From: Bacteroidales bacterium
Lineage (GTDB): Bacteria > Bacteroidota > Bacteroidia > Bacteroidales > UBA4181
Assembly: GCA_031275285.1 (NCBI GenBank)
Contig: JAISOY010000065.1
Location: 1-50,533 of the forward strand
Length of the DNA stretch: 50,533 bases
Direction: 5' to 3'
Numbering within the stretch: position 1 is the stretch's first letter; each line of letters starts with the position of its first letter. Both the position numbers and the translations under genes were made by a program. The notes below the pieces were generated by a model, which saw only the letters and a program-made list of their open reading frames with translations, ran no database searches and was not told the origin of the DNA. Of the stretch, positions 35,220-44,486 are shown in pieces.

Positions 35220-35482
35220 GTGTATTTTCAGCAATGAATCATGTTATTTAAGCACTCAGTGCTATTTGTTGTTTTCTTAAGTCATATTGATCAAATTGAT
35301 TACGTTTACTTAAATATGAAACAAAGTATAATTTCTATAAAATCGTCTAAGTTCATAATAATAAAAGTCATGCGAGTTCCCATGTAACCTTTAAAAAATG
35401 ATGATTGTATGAAATTTATGGTTTGGTATTACTTAATCAATCGAACCTTTCAGGTTTTATCAATATTATTCGCTTTTTTTCT

Positions 35483-35490
35483 TATCTTTG
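35483..35490 (+). promoter_or_regulatory. candidate -7 element (TATCTTTG) for the CapA-GH16 gene
   Basis: TATCTTTG is an exact match to TAnnTTTG, 54 bp before the ATG at 35544. The TATCTTTG form recurs in front of the TonB receptor gene. Confidence 0.5.
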
Positions 35491-35543
35491 TATAAGAATA
35501 AGTTGCATTATTGTATGGGGGGTCGAATGATGATTGTTTCCGG

Positions 35544-37415
35544 ATGAAGAAGTTATTGATTATACTGGCTTGTGCAGTGGTTTTTTTTGTATTGTTCTCT
35601 GCAAAGTTCACTCCCGATGAAGAAATACACCAGGTCGATGTATTGGAAGTCCCTGTTGTTGACAGTCTTAAATTAATTTTTGTCGGTGATGTAATGGGAC
35701 ATGGCATGCAACTCAAAGGAGCATGGCATGATGGTGGAGACAGTTCCTATAACTATTTCCCTTCTTTACAATATGTCAGGGATTATATCTCTTCAGCCGA
35801 CATAGCCATAGCAAATTTTGAAGTGACACTGGCCGGCGAACCGTATGAAGGATATCCGCGATTTTCATCACACAGTTCTTTTGCCGTTGCTTTAAAAGAT
35901 GCTGGATTTAATGTAATGACCTTGGCCAATAATCATTCATTGGACCGTGGGAAACAAGGACTGGAACGAACCATTGACGAACTGGACAGCCTTGGGATTA
36001 TACATACCGGGACATTCAAAGACTCCGTATCATGGAAAAACGAATACCCGTTAATCCTAGAACAGAATAATATCAAACTGGCGATCCTGAATTACACATA
36101 CGGCACCAACGGATTTCCCGTACTAAAACCCAATATCATTAACCGCATAGATACCGTTCGTATGGCGGCAGATCTATCCAGGGCCCGTGAATTACAACCC
36201 GACTTAATTATTACCTGTATTCACTGGGGGGAAGAATATGAAAACGTTGAAAATGCGAAGCAACGAAAACTGGCTTCTTTTCTGGCCAAAAACGGTTGCG
36301 ACCTCATTATCGGTTCCCATCCGCATGTCGTACAGCCTTTCGGAAAAATAGCCACGGATTCTGATTCTGTTCCGGTTCTCTATTCTTTAGGAAATTTTGT
36401 ATCCAATCAGCGCTGGAGATATTCGGATGGCGGCATCGCTTTTGAAGTCAATCTCACCAAAGAAGATAGTATTACACGTATTCGTTCATATGGGTATGAA
36501 CCCCTGTGGGTACACCGTTTCCCTGACAATAAAGTATCTGTTTTCCGGATCATCCCTGTTAATGACTATCTGAATCACCCGTCAAAATACATCATCAACG
36601 AGGCAGACAAAAAGTTAATGATGCAGTTTTATGACGATACGCAATCCACATTTTCCCGATTATCTTTTAGTAACTTTTACAGGACATCAACCTATACTCA
36701 TTTGGTATGGCAGGATGAATTCAACGGTGAAGGACTCCCCGATCCTGAAAAATGGAGTTACGAACAAGGGTATGTGCGTAATAATGAAATACAGTATTAT
36801 ACGGCAGGACGCACCGAAAATGTCGTTCAACGTAATGGACACCTGATCATTACCGCCCGTAACGACTCTGTAACGATCGATGGTGAAAATCGTCCGGTCA
36901 CATCGGCAAGCCTGATATCCCGCGGTAAAGGGGACTGGACATACGGGCGTATAGAAGTCCGTGCAAAACTGCCTTCATGTCTTGGCAGCTGGCCTGCCAT
37001 CTGGATGATGCCGACAACCGGACATTATGGGGGATGGCCGAAAAGCGGGGAAATAGATATCATGGAACATGTGGGATATGATCCGGACAAAATATATTTC
37101 AACCTGCATTCCGAAAAATACAACCATACCAAAAATACAGGGAGAGGAACTTCCGTAGAATGCCCCGGCCCTGATAAAGAATTTCATATTTATGCCGTAG
37201 AGTGGTCTGCCGAAAAAATAGACTGGTTTCTTGATGAAAAGAAAGTCTTCACCGTGCATAATAATGAGCCCGGATGGGAAGCTTGGCCGTTTGACCAGCC
37301 ATTTTACCTCATTTTAAACTTTGCATTCGGCGGTGCCTGGGGCGCCCAAAAAGGAGTGGATATATCAGCACTCCCACAGGAATTTACAATTGATTATGTC
37401 CGCGTTTTTCAATAA
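35544..37415 (+). CDS. exported fusion: CapA-like (PGA_cap) domain + GH16 glycoside hydrolase
   Basis: A 623-residue protein. ATG 35544 begins MKKLLIILACAVVFFVLF, a signal peptide or membrane anchor; the 11 codons upstream in frame add nothing. Residues about 45-335 are a CapA/PGA_cap metallophosphoesterase-like domain (FVGDVMGHG, ANFEVTLAGE, TLANNHSLDRG, CIHWGEEY, IGSHPHVVQ). Residues about 385-623 are a GH16 laminarinase-type domain with an intact catalytic motif E503-I-D505-I-M-E508, then WDGxx-like flanks and a C-terminal IDYVRVF. CapA domains are tied to poly-gamma-glutamate or capsule handling; GH16 cleaves beta-1,3/1,4-glucans or galactans. The fusion suggests processing of a surface glycan or glycopolymer. 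No susC/D pair adjoins it. Confidence 0.88.
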   Translation: MKKLLIILACAVVFFVLFSAKFTPDEEIHQVDVLEVPVVDSLKLIFVGDVMGHGMQLKGAWHDGGDSSYNYFPSLQYVRDYISSADIAIANFEVTLAGEPYEGYPRFSSHSSFAVALKDAGFNVMTLANNHSLDRGKQGLERTIDELDSLGIIHTGTFKDSVSWKNEYPLILEQNNIKLAILNYTYGTNGFPVLKPNIINRIDTVRMAADLSRARELQPDLIITCIHWGEEYENVENAKQRKLASFLAKNGCDLIIGSHPHVVQPFGKIATDSDSVPVLYSLGNFVSNQRWRYSDGGIAFEVNLTKEDSITRIRSYGYEPLWVHRFPDNKVSVFRIIPVNDYLNHPSKYIINEADKKLMMQFYDDTQSTFSRLSFSNFYRTSTYTHLVWQDEFNGEGLPDPEKWSYEQGYVRNNEIQYYTAGRTENVVQRNGHLIITARNDSVTIDGENRPVTSASLISRGKGDWTYGRIEVRAKLPSCLGSWPAIWMMPTTGHYGGWPKSGEIDIMEHVGYDPDKIYFNLHSEKYNHTKNTGRGTSVECPGPDKEFHIYAVEWSAEKIDWFLDEKKVFTVHNNEPGWEAWPFDQPFYLILNFAFGGAWGAQKGVDISALPQEFTIDYVRVFQ

Positions 37416-37786
37416 TTATATATCATAATATTTACCCTGATTCATTCACAGGTACCTGAAACTTTTACCGGTTAACAAATCAAGTTTTTTTAACCGGTGC
37501 TTTTATTGAAAAATCAACAGCTTTAACATTAACCCTGAGCATATTAATGGTTAATATCGATTCAAAAAAATAGGTTTTGTTTTTCTAATTATGAAACATT
37601 GCGCTATCTCATCAATGAGATATTCCGTTCATTGTAAGCAGTATCACTAATGTATGGAGATCCGGATCACAAAATAAACCAATACCGGCAATCTGTATAT
37701 TTTCTATTTCAGGAATGAGTATTGATATCAATAAATGCCTTTATTATCCCCAGCATTCATTGATGAATATCTCTTTTCATTACAAG
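37416..37786. other. 371-bp gap with a hairpin
   Basis: A hairpin with 9-bp arms ACCGGTTAA 37467-37475 / TTAACCGGT 37490-37498, followed by GCTTTTATT, is a likely terminator of the CapA-GH16 gene. The remaining sequence up to the minus-strand operon has stops in all frames and shows nothing else. Confidence 0.55.
37467..37498 (+). terminator. probable terminator after the CapA-GH16 gene
   Basis: Perfect 9-bp stem with a 14-nt loop, about 50 bp after the stop codon and followed by a short T-rich stretch. Confidence 0.5.
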
Positions 37787-38068
37787 TCAGTCGCTATTGC
37801 CGGTAGGTACGACATTCTTTTGTTTACGTTTTTTTAAAAAGTGGGATATTAACTTGTAGCCGACTTCAGCACTTCCCAATAACGTGGCTGAAGAAAATAA
37901 ATTTCCGGCAACACTAAAAACCTTGTTCACAACACGGAATGAATCCTCAATCCGTTCCCAGTCCCTGGAAAGCTTTTTTTCCTGCCGTTTAATCTTTCTG
38001 CGTAACCGCTCTTTCTCCCGATAAATATCATCAAGATTGGAAAGACGATAATAATAACTATTCCTCAT
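37787..38068 (-). CDS. small basic protein of the ytxH/holin-like operon
   Basis: A 93-residue protein if started at ATG 38068 (MRNSYYYRLSNLDD). The frame extends further upstream only as the alternate reading of the poly-Asp codons of the preceding gene, giving an artificial Met/Thr-rich head, so the shorter start is preferred. Residues 15-40 are a highly basic helix (REKERLRRKIKRQEKKL), followed by an amphipathic or weakly hydrophobic segment (VAGNLFSSATLLGSAEVGYKLI) and a basic tail. It overlaps the upstream gene by 11 bp, so translational coupling is likely. Function unknown; a membrane-peripheral envelope protein is plausible. Confidence 0.7.
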   Translation of the reverse strand: MRNSYYYRLSNLDDIYREKERLRRKIKRQEKKLSRDWERIEDSFRVVNKVFSVAGNLFSSATLLGSAEVGYKLISHFLKKRKQKNVVPTGNSD

Positions 38069-38474
38069 CGTCGTCTTCATCATATTCATTTTCTTCGTCT
38101 TCATCGTCGTCATCATCATCGTCATCATCTAAATACCTATCAAATATAATCGTGCTGAAACTACGAATTAAAGGATTCAACACCAATTTCTTCCTGAACA
38201 AGAGAAGAAATCCCATAATCAATAATGTTGCACCTCCCATGATCAGGAATGCCGGAATAAAACTTCCGAAAGCCTGTTCCATCAATACGATCAGAATGCA
38301 GGATATGTACACCCAAACCGAACCCAATAACAAAAGTACGATTACTGCCACGATCACCATGGCAACTATAGTAGATGTTTTTTCAAGCAGTTCCAGACGA
38401 AACAGATCATACCGTGTATCCAGGTAATTTTTCCCGTCTTTTAATAATGTTTTGTATTTTCCCCGAGGTGCCAT
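38058..38474 (-). CDS. phage-holin-family (Phage_holin_3_6-like) membrane protein with poly-Asp tail
   Basis: A 138-residue protein. Residues 1-35 are a basic amphipathic helix (KTLLKDGKNYLDTRYDLFRLELLEK). Two strong transmembrane segments follow (about 36-65 and 72-95), then a basic loop and a C-terminal tail in which residues about 116-138 are almost all Asp/Glu. The pattern matches the holin_3_6/YqjE-like family, which in Bacteroidota is a chromosomal envelope-stress protein rather than a phage lysis gene. It lies between ytxH and a small basic protein whose positive charge complements the acidic tail; interaction is conjecture. Confidence 0.75.
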   Translation of the reverse strand: MAPRGKYKTLLKDGKNYLDTRYDLFRLELLEKTSTIVAMVIVAVIVLLLLGSVWVYISCILIVLMEQAFGSFIPAFLIMGGATLLIMGFLLLFRKKLVLNPLIRSFSTIIFDRYLDDDDDDDDDEDEENEYDEDDDEE

Positions 38475-38493
38475 TTTTTCAATTTTTGAAAAT

Positions 38494-38524
38494 AGGAAAA
38501 TGTAGATGTTTTCTACATTTTCCT
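38494..38524 (-). terminator. hairpin between ytxH and the holin-like gene
   Basis: Arms 38494-38506 and 38512-38524 form a perfect 13-bp stem around a 5-nt loop. It sits within the operon, so it may be a partial terminator or a processing site that gives ytxH higher expression than the genes after it. Confidence 0.6.
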
Positions 38525-38534
38525 CAACAATAAA

Positions 38535-38756
38535 CTACGCTTTTTTTTCAACCGTTTCTTTTTCCGGTTTAGCCTTGGTCTTAAGATTGTGGATCAGATT
38601 AGTCAACTCTTCTTTGTTTAAATCAATTCCATAATCTTTCAATCTCTTTTTTAGCTTCTTACGTGTTTTAAGGCCTGAATCGGGAGCCAATAACAAAGCT
38701 GTGGCAGCACCTAACGCTGCTCCGCCTAAAAATGCAAAAATTGATGTTGCTTTCAT
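38535..38756 (-). CDS. YtxH domain-containing protein
   Basis: A 73-residue protein with the YtxH signature: an N-terminal glycine/alanine-rich transmembrane helix (FAFLGGAALGAATALLLAPDSG) followed by a basic Lys/Arg-rich helix (KTRKKLKKRLKDYG). YtxH proteins are small membrane-associated stress proteins of unknown mechanism. It is the first gene of a minus-strand operon with the holin-like and small basic proteins, separated from them by a strong hairpin. No consensus promoter hexamer was found upstream. Confidence 0.85.
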   Translation of the reverse strand: MKATSIFAFLGGAALGAATALLLAPDSGLKTRKKLKKRLKDYGIDLNKEELTNLIHNLKTKAKPEKETVEKKA

Positions 38757-38816
38757 GATACTGTGTTTTAATAAATGATTAGATATTCCTCTTACCGAAA
38801 TATGATTTAATTGTGT

Positions 38817-38824
38817 TACATTTG
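38817..38824 (+). promoter_or_regulatory. candidate -7 element (TACATTTG) for the TldD-like gene
   Basis: TACATTTG matches TAnnTTTG about 70 bp before the chosen start at 38895. Confidence 0.4.
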
Positions 38825-38894
38825 CAATTAATTATCTGTGTTTGTTGTTCAGAAAGTACCATATTCGATAATATAAATCAAATTGATTTTAAAA

Positions 38895-40589
38895 ATGCTT
38901 AAAGATACAAAAAAAATCTTTCTTTATATCATTTTCTTCATTTTTTTCGCCTTATTTTCTTTTCCGGTCTCCGCACAAGACAAGCTGATGGAGATATTAA
39001 AAGATGAAATGAAACGCGAAATGGATGGTTTTACCACAAAAAGTGATTCCATTGACCGGCCTTACTTCATCAGCTTTCGGGTGGATGATACCCGGTCTGA
39101 AACGGTAAGAACTTCTTTGGGTAGTCTGGTCTATTCCCGCGCTGCCCATAACCGTGTCTTTACGCCAATGGTACGTATAGGGACATACGAACTGGATAAT
39201 TACCATCAGTTACGTGAAACAATGCCTGCAAACTACACCGATCCGTCATATCTTCCCATTGAAGACTCGGAAGATGCCATCAAACAATCTATCTGGTGGA
39301 TGACAGACCAGGCGCATAAGAATGCCGTGGAAAGGTATGAAAAAGTACGTTCCAATCTTGCCGTGAAAGTAAAGGAAGAAGATACATCCCCGGACTACAC
39401 TCCCCAAAATCCTGTCAAATACTTTGAACCTGAATTATCCGGCACGCATACCAGATTCAATCGTGCGGACTGGGAAAAGAAACTGAAACGTTACTCCGAT
39501 GTATTCAAGCAATCGGAAGATATCATTAACGGGTGGGCAGATATCAGTGTCCAGATTGTACGAAAATACTATGTATCTTCGGAAGGAAGTGAAATAGCAC
39601 ATAACCTGGTATATATGCAATTAAATATCGGCGCAATGGTCAAAGCAGACGATGGTATGGAACTACCAACCTATAAAAACTGGTTTGCGTTATCGGCCAA
39701 CCAGATGCCATCGGATAAGGAGGTGATCAGGGAAGCTGAACTGATGGTAAAGAAACTGAAAGAGCTAAAAGATGCCCCTGTGGTAGACACCTATTCAGGG
39801 CCGGCTCTATTATCCGCCGAAGCATCAGGTGTTTTTTTCCATGAAATTTTCGGCCATCGGGTAGAAGGACAAAGAATGCGTCAGGAAACGGACGGACAAA
39901 CATTCAAAAAGAAAATCAATGAGTTAGTATTGCCTGAATTCATGACTGTTTATATGGATCCGACCATCAATAAATTCAGGGGAAAGGAAATCAATGGTTT
40001 CTATCAATATGATGATGAAGGCGTGAAAAGTGAAAAGGTCATGCTGGTAGAGAACGGTATCCTGAAAGGGTTCCTGATGTCAAGGGTGCCCATTGAAGGG
40101 TTCCCCTCCTCAAACGGACATGGGCGGGCATCTGCGGGACTTAACCCTGTAACCAGGCAATCGAACCTGATCATAGAGACATCACAACGCAAAAGCGAAA
40201 AAGACCTGAAACAAACGCTCAGGGATGAACTCAAACGGCAATCCAAGGAATTTGGCTATTATTTTGCCAAGGTAACCGGAGGATTCACACAAACAGGGAG
40301 GTATTCCCCCAATGCTTTTAATGTAACACCCAATGAAGTATACCGCATCTATGCCGACGGACGACCGGATGAGTTGGTACGTGGCGTTGACCTGGTAGGC
40401 ACTCCTTTGGCTATGTTTTCCCAGATCGAACAGGCAGGAGGTGATTATGGGTATTTTATAGGAATATGCGGAGCAGAATCCGGATCCATACAAGTATCCT
40501 GTATTTCGCCTATGTTATATGTCAAACAAATCGAAATACAGAAAAAAGCAAAATCGCAGAGTAAACCGCCATTATTACAGAAACCATAA
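38895..40589 (+). CDS. secreted TldD/PmbA-family metalloprotease homologue
   Basis: A 564-residue protein started at ATG 38895 (MLKDTKKIFLY); an in-frame TTG four codons earlier is less likely. Signal peptide to about PVSAQD. The body follows the TldD pattern, with the zinc motif H316-E-I-F-G-H321 in FFHEIFGHRVEGQR, a PEFMTVYMDP segment, and a C-terminal domain with GGDYGYFIGICGAESG. Cytosolic TldD works with TldE/PmbA to degrade peptides such as microcin precursors or CcdA. This member is exported and single, so it probably acts alone on periplasmic peptides. An MMPL fusion gene follows after 44 bp and has its own -7-like hexamer. Confidence 0.88.
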   Translation: MLKDTKKIFLYIIFFIFFALFSFPVSAQDKLMEILKDEMKREMDGFTTKSDSIDRPYFISFRVDDTRSETVRTSLGSLVYSRAAHNRVFTPMVRIGTYELDNYHQLRETMPANYTDPSYLPIEDSEDAIKQSIWWMTDQAHKNAVERYEKVRSNLAVKVKEEDTSPDYTPQNPVKYFEPELSGTHTRFNRADWEKKLKRYSDVFKQSEDIINGWADISVQIVRKYYVSSEGSEIAHNLVYMQLNIGAMVKADDGMELPTYKNWFALSANQMPSDKEVIREAELMVKKLKELKDAPVVDTYSGPALLSAEASGVFFHEIFGHRVEGQRMRQETDGQTFKKKINELVLPEFMTVYMDPTINKFRGKEINGFYQYDDEGVKSEKVMLVENGILKGFLMSRVPIEGFPSSNGHGRASAGLNPVTRQSNLIIETSQRKSEKDLKQTLRDELKRQSKEFGYYFAKVTGGFTQTGRYSPNAFNVTPNEVYRIYADGRPDELVRGVDLVGTPLAMFSQIEQAGGDYGYFIGICGAESGSIQVSCISPMLYVKQIEIQKKAKSQSKPPLLQKP

Positions 40590-40617
40590 ATTAATGGACA
40601 TATATATTAATATTTGA

Positions 40618-40625
40618 TATTTTTG
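40618..40625 (+). promoter_or_regulatory. candidate -7 element (TATTTTTG) for the MMPL fusion gene
   Basis: TATTTTTG matches TAnnTTTG and ends 8 bp before the ATG at 40634, so the transcript would be leaderless or nearly so. Confidence 0.4.
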
Positions 40626-40633
40626 CAGGCACG

Positions 40634-43600
40634 ATGGCAAAAATATTTTTATTCCTTTTTGACTTCTTTGATAAACGAAAGGCTTTGCTATATGGTATCA
40701 CTGTAGCTATCTTTATCGTTTCGCTATTCTTTACTTCACGCATACATTTCGAAGAAGACATTACCCAGTTCATTCCCGATGACGGGGAAATGAAAACGGC
40801 CAATACCGTTTTCAGGAATATTAAAATCCGCGACCGCATTGTCATACACCTGAGTCAAACAGATACTTCTCAAAATCCGGACAGGCTGATCGATTACTGC
40901 GACAGCCTGACCAACCTACTCTCCCCGTTAATACCCGATTATGTAAAAAATATCATCAGCCAGGTACAGGACGATATGATAGATGATGTATATGATCTGG
41001 TATATGATCATCTTCCTGTTTTTTTAGAGGAAGATGATTATGTTATCATTGACAGTATGCTGACACAAAAAGCCATTGCAACACGCTTACAGTCCAATTA
41101 TACGACACTGTCGAACCCAAGCGGCTTTGCTATGCGCAGATTCATCGCAGCCGATCCGTTGGCCATCAATGCACTTGCATTAAGACATCTTCAACAGTTA
41201 CAACCGGATAAACAATACAACCATTACCGGCAGCATATTTTCACTAAAGACCTCCGCCATTTACTGTTTTTCCTGGTTCCGGAAAGCAGTGGCACGGAAA
41301 GTGCCCATAATGCAGAAATCGTCGATCATTTGGACGAATCCATTGATCATTTAAAAGCTACTTTTCCGGAAATCACTGCAGAGTATTTCGGAGGACCGGC
41401 CGTAAGCGTGTGCAATGCCCGCCAGATAAGGCAGGACACGATGCTGACGCTCAACATCGCCCTTATTGTTATCCTTTTGTTTTTTATCATTGCCTTCCGA
41501 AGTAAAAGGAATCCGGTATTGATGTTGTTGCCCGTATTATTCGGAGGTGCCGTTTCTTTAATGATCCTCTACTTTATCAAGGGATCTGTTTCCGCCATCA
41601 CAATCGGTGCAGGATCGATAGTAATAGGTATTGCGCTGAATTATTCCATACATGTCATCAGCCATTCGAAACATTCCCGTTCACCTCGCGAAGTCGTTGC
41701 AGGATTGTCGTTCCCATTAACACTAGGCAGCCTTACCACCATAGGTGCATTTCTCGGATTAACTTTTGCCAAGTCACAGGCTTTGGCTGATTTCGGTCTA
41801 TTCTCAGCATTCTGCCTGATGGGGAGCGCCCTCTTCTGTCTTACTGTCCTTCCTCATTTATTACCCAAGAAGCAAAAAGAAGCCAAAGAATCAAAATTAT
41901 TGAAATCCATAGAGCGCATCGCGTCCTACCAACCGGAAAAACAACGCGTTTTATTGATCATTATGGGCGTCTTTAGTATCGTCTGTCTGTTTTTTATCGG
42001 AAAAACAAGATTCGACAGCGATATGATGAACCTTAACTATATGGATAAAAAGTTACAACAGGCAGAAAAGAACCTGGAACTGATCAATTCCGATCCCGGC
42101 AAAAACACTGTATACCTGGTATCTACAGGAAGCGACCTGCAGGAAGCCGAACTCAACGAATTGCAAAACAGGAAAAAAATTGCCGGACTACAGGATAAGG
42201 GACTCATCACTCATCATGCGTCGGCAGATATTTTCCTGATTCCTGAAAAAGAACAGGAAATTCGTATCCATCGCTGGAACAGCTTCTGGACCAAAGAACG
42301 AAAAAACTCATTAAAAAACCAATTATTCGAAGAAGGGAAAAAACTGAAATTCAGCGAAAAAGCCTTTATACCTTTTCTTGAGCTCCTTGATGAAGATTAC
42401 CGACCTGTTGATTTCACTAAAGAATCGTGGGTGAAAGATGGGTTACTTTCCGAATGGCTGACCGAAACCGAAGGAATGAGTATGATCCTGTCCCAGATCA
42501 CCATTCCCGAAGGCCAAAAAGCCGAAGTATACCAACAGCTCGACGGAATTGACAACCTGGTTATATTCGACAGATCGTATTTCGCCAGTAAGTTTGTCCG
42601 TATCATTAGCGATGACTTCTACTTGATTTTATTCATATCCTCATTCATAGTATTCTTCGCTCTTTTAATAACTTACGGACGTATGGAGCTTACCTTAATG
42701 ACTTTCGCTCCAATGGCGCTCAGCTGGATATGGATCTCAGGTATCATGGGAATGACCGGTATCGGGTTCAATATCGTAAATATTATTGTATCTACATTCA
42801 TATTCGGATTGGGGGATGATTACAGTATTTTTATCACAGACGGATTAACCGAAGAATACAAAAGCGGGAAAAAGACCCTGTCATTCCATAAAACAGCCAT
42901 CTTTATGTCGACTTTCGCTATGATTGTCGGCACCGGAGTCCTGATCTTTGCCAAACACCCCGCCCTGAAGTCCATTGCCTTGATCTCCACCTTCGGGATG
43001 TTATCGGTAGTGTTGATCGCTTATACCGTACAGCCTTTCCTGTTCCGTTTCTTTATCTCCGGAAGAACAGCAAAAGGAAAATATCCATATACCTTACGGA
43101 GCTTATTGTGTGCCATATTCTTTTATCTGGTATTCGGCTCAGGATGTATTTTACTCTCCATCATAAGCGTACTTTTGAAAATAGTTCCATTTCCTTCAAA
43201 AAAGAAAAAATATGCTTTACACTGGTTGATGAGTAAATTATCCAAAGCAGTGCTCCACGGCTATCCTCTGATGAAGATCCGGCTCATGAATCAGGCAGGT
43301 GAAAATTTCAAACAGCCTGCAGTGATTGTTGCGAACCATCAATCATTCCTGGACATTTTACGCATTCTTGCCTTATATCCGAAAATGATCATGCTGGTGA
43401 ACAAATGGGTGTGGTATTCCCCTGTCTTCGGCTTATTGGTCCGTAATGCCGGATTTTATTGTGTGGAAGAAGGGGTGGAAAAATCTTTGGAAAAAGCACG
43501 GTCACTAGTAGATGATGGTTATTCGATCGTTGTGTTTCCCGAAGGAACACGTTCCATAGACGGTATCATAAAAAGATTCCATAACGGGGCTTTTTATCTG

Positions 43601-44482
43601 GCACAACAGCTACAGCTGGATGTGCTACCTATAGTCATGCATGGCAATGGACAGGTAATGCCAAAAAATGATCCCTTCTATATCCGTAACGGCTGGTTAT
43701 CTACGGAAATATTACCCCGCATTGGCAATGACGAATTACGACAGAAAACGGTCCGGGAAAACGCCCATGATATTTGCCACCTGATCAGGGAACACTATGC
43801 AAAGATGGAAAAACACTGTGATGTTCCCGAAAATCCTTACTTCCGGAACAAACTGGTCACCAACTACATTTATAAAGGGCCGGTGCTTGAATGGTATTTA
43901 CGGATCAAATTGCGTATGGAACATAATTATAAATTATTCGACGAAATGATCCCACAAAAAGCTGTTATTTCCGATCTCGGGTGCGGCTATGGCTTCCTGT
44001 CCTATATGTTAGCCTTCCTGTCGAAGGACCGCACAATAACGGGAGTGGATTATGACCACACTAAAATCGATGTGGCCAACCATTGCTTTTCTCACAATCA
44101 ACAGGTACAATTCATCGGTAAAGATATTTCAGTATTTGACCTTACCCCCTGCGATGTGATGATCCTGAGTGACGTGTTGCATTATCTGCTTCCCGAAAAG
44201 CAGGAAGCGTTATTACAGCGGTGTGTCGAAAACCTGAATCCCGGGGGAATGATCATCATCCGCGATGCCAACCGGAATATGAACAAAGCGCACCAGATCA
44301 CAAAGCTCACAGAGTTCTTCTCTACCCGCTTATTCCGGTTCAATAAAACCACCAATCCGCTGCATTTCCTTTCTGAGAAAGATATCCGTAATTTCGCCGA
44401 AAAAAACCGATTGAGCTGTCAAAGCAGGAATAATGACAAACATACTTCCAATGTGATCTACCAGTTACAACAGATATCCTGA
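40634..44482 (+). CDS. trifunctional MMPL transporter / lysophospholipid acyltransferase / SAM methyltransferase
   Basis: A 1282-residue inner-membrane protein. Residues 1-820 are an MMPL/RND-type exporter with two repeats of one plus five membrane helices and large periplasmic loops (HFEEDITQFIPDDGE after the first helix; GLGDDYSIFITDGL in the second). Residues about 880-1075 are a PlsC-type acyltransferase: N901-H-Q-S-F-L-D as the HxxxxD block and F968-P-E-G-T-R. Residues about 1090-1282 are a class I methyltransferase (D1114-L-G-C-G-Y-G, TGVDYDHTKI). This three-part fusion is known in Bacteroidota and is thought to build and export a modified lipid, by analogy with MMPLs in aryl-polyene or glycolipid loci. 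The substrate is unknown, and no polyketide-type genes are nearby. Confidence 0.92.
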   Translation: MAKIFLFLFDFFDKRKALLYGITVAIFIVSLFFTSRIHFEEDITQFIPDDGEMKTANTVFRNIKIRDRIVIHLSQTDTSQNPDRLIDYCDSLTNLLSPLIPDYVKNIISQVQDDMIDDVYDLVYDHLPVFLEEDDYVIIDSMLTQKAIATRLQSNYTTLSNPSGFAMRRFIAADPLAINALALRHLQQLQPDKQYNHYRQHIFTKDLRHLLFFLVPESSGTESAHNAEIVDHLDESIDHLKATFPEITAEYFGGPAVSVCNARQIRQDTMLTLNIALIVILLFFIIAFRSKRNPVLMLLPVLFGGAVSLMILYFIKGSVSAITIGAGSIVIGIALNYSIHVISHSKHSRSPREVVAGLSFPLTLGSLTTIGAFLGLTFAKSQALADFGLFSAFCLMGSALFCLTVLPHLLPKKQKEAKESKLLKSIERIASYQPEKQRVLLIIMGVFSIVCLFFIGKTRFDSDMMNLNYMDKKLQQAEKNLELINSDPGKNTVYLVSTGSDLQEAELNELQNRKKIAGLQDKGLITHHASADIFLIPEKEQEIRIHRWNSFWTKERKNSLKNQLFEEGKKLKFSEKAFIPFLELLDEDYRPVDFTKESWVKDGLLSEWLTETEGMSMILSQITIPEGQKAEVYQQLDGIDNLVIFDRSYFASKFVRIISDDFYLILFISSFIVFFALLITYGRMELTLMTFAPMALSWIWISGIMGMTGIGFNIVNIIVSTFIFGLGDDYSIFITDGLTEEYKSGKKTLSFHKTAIFMSTFAMIVGTGVLIFAKHPALKSIALISTFGMLSVVLIAYTVQPFLFRFFISGRTAKGKYPYTLRSLLCAIFFYLVFGSGCILLSIISVLLKIVPFPSKKKKYALHWLMSKLSKAVLHGYPLMKIRLMNQAGENFKQPAVIVANHQSFLDILRILALYPKMIMLVNKWVWYSPVFGLLVRNAGFYCVEEGVEKSLEKARSLVDDGYSIVVFPEGTRSIDGIIKRFHNGAFYLAQQLQLDVLPIVMHGNGQVMPKNDPFYIRNGWLSTEILPRIGNDELRQKTVRENAHDICHLIREHYAKMEKHCDVPENPYFRNKLVTNYIYKGPVLEWYLRIKLRMEHNYKLFDEMIPQKAVISDLGCGYGFLSYMLAFLSKDRTITGVDYDHTKIDVANHCFSHNQQVQFIGKDISVFDLTPCDVMILSDVLHYLLPEKQEALLQRCVENLNPGGMIIIRDANRNMNKAHQITKLTEFFSTRLFRFNKTTNPLHFLSEKDIRNFAEKNRLSCQSRNNDKHTSNVIYQLQQIS

Positions 44483-44486
44483 CACA

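Larger units (their letters stand above)
35090..35543. other. 454-bp divergent intergenic region
   Basis: It separates pheT (minus) from the CapA-GH16 gene (plus). It is AT-rich, with one candidate promoter for each direction and no coding pattern, tRNA or riboswitch that I could recognise. Confidence 0.6.

Noticed and set aside
38069..38128. Longer N-terminus for the small basic protein
   Set aside because: Its Met/Thr-rich head is just the alternate reading of the poly-Asp codons of the overlapping gene.
38058..38474. Phage lysis holin
   Set aside because: It sits in a ytxH operon with no endolysin or phage genes; the chromosomal holin-3_6-like family is a better fit.
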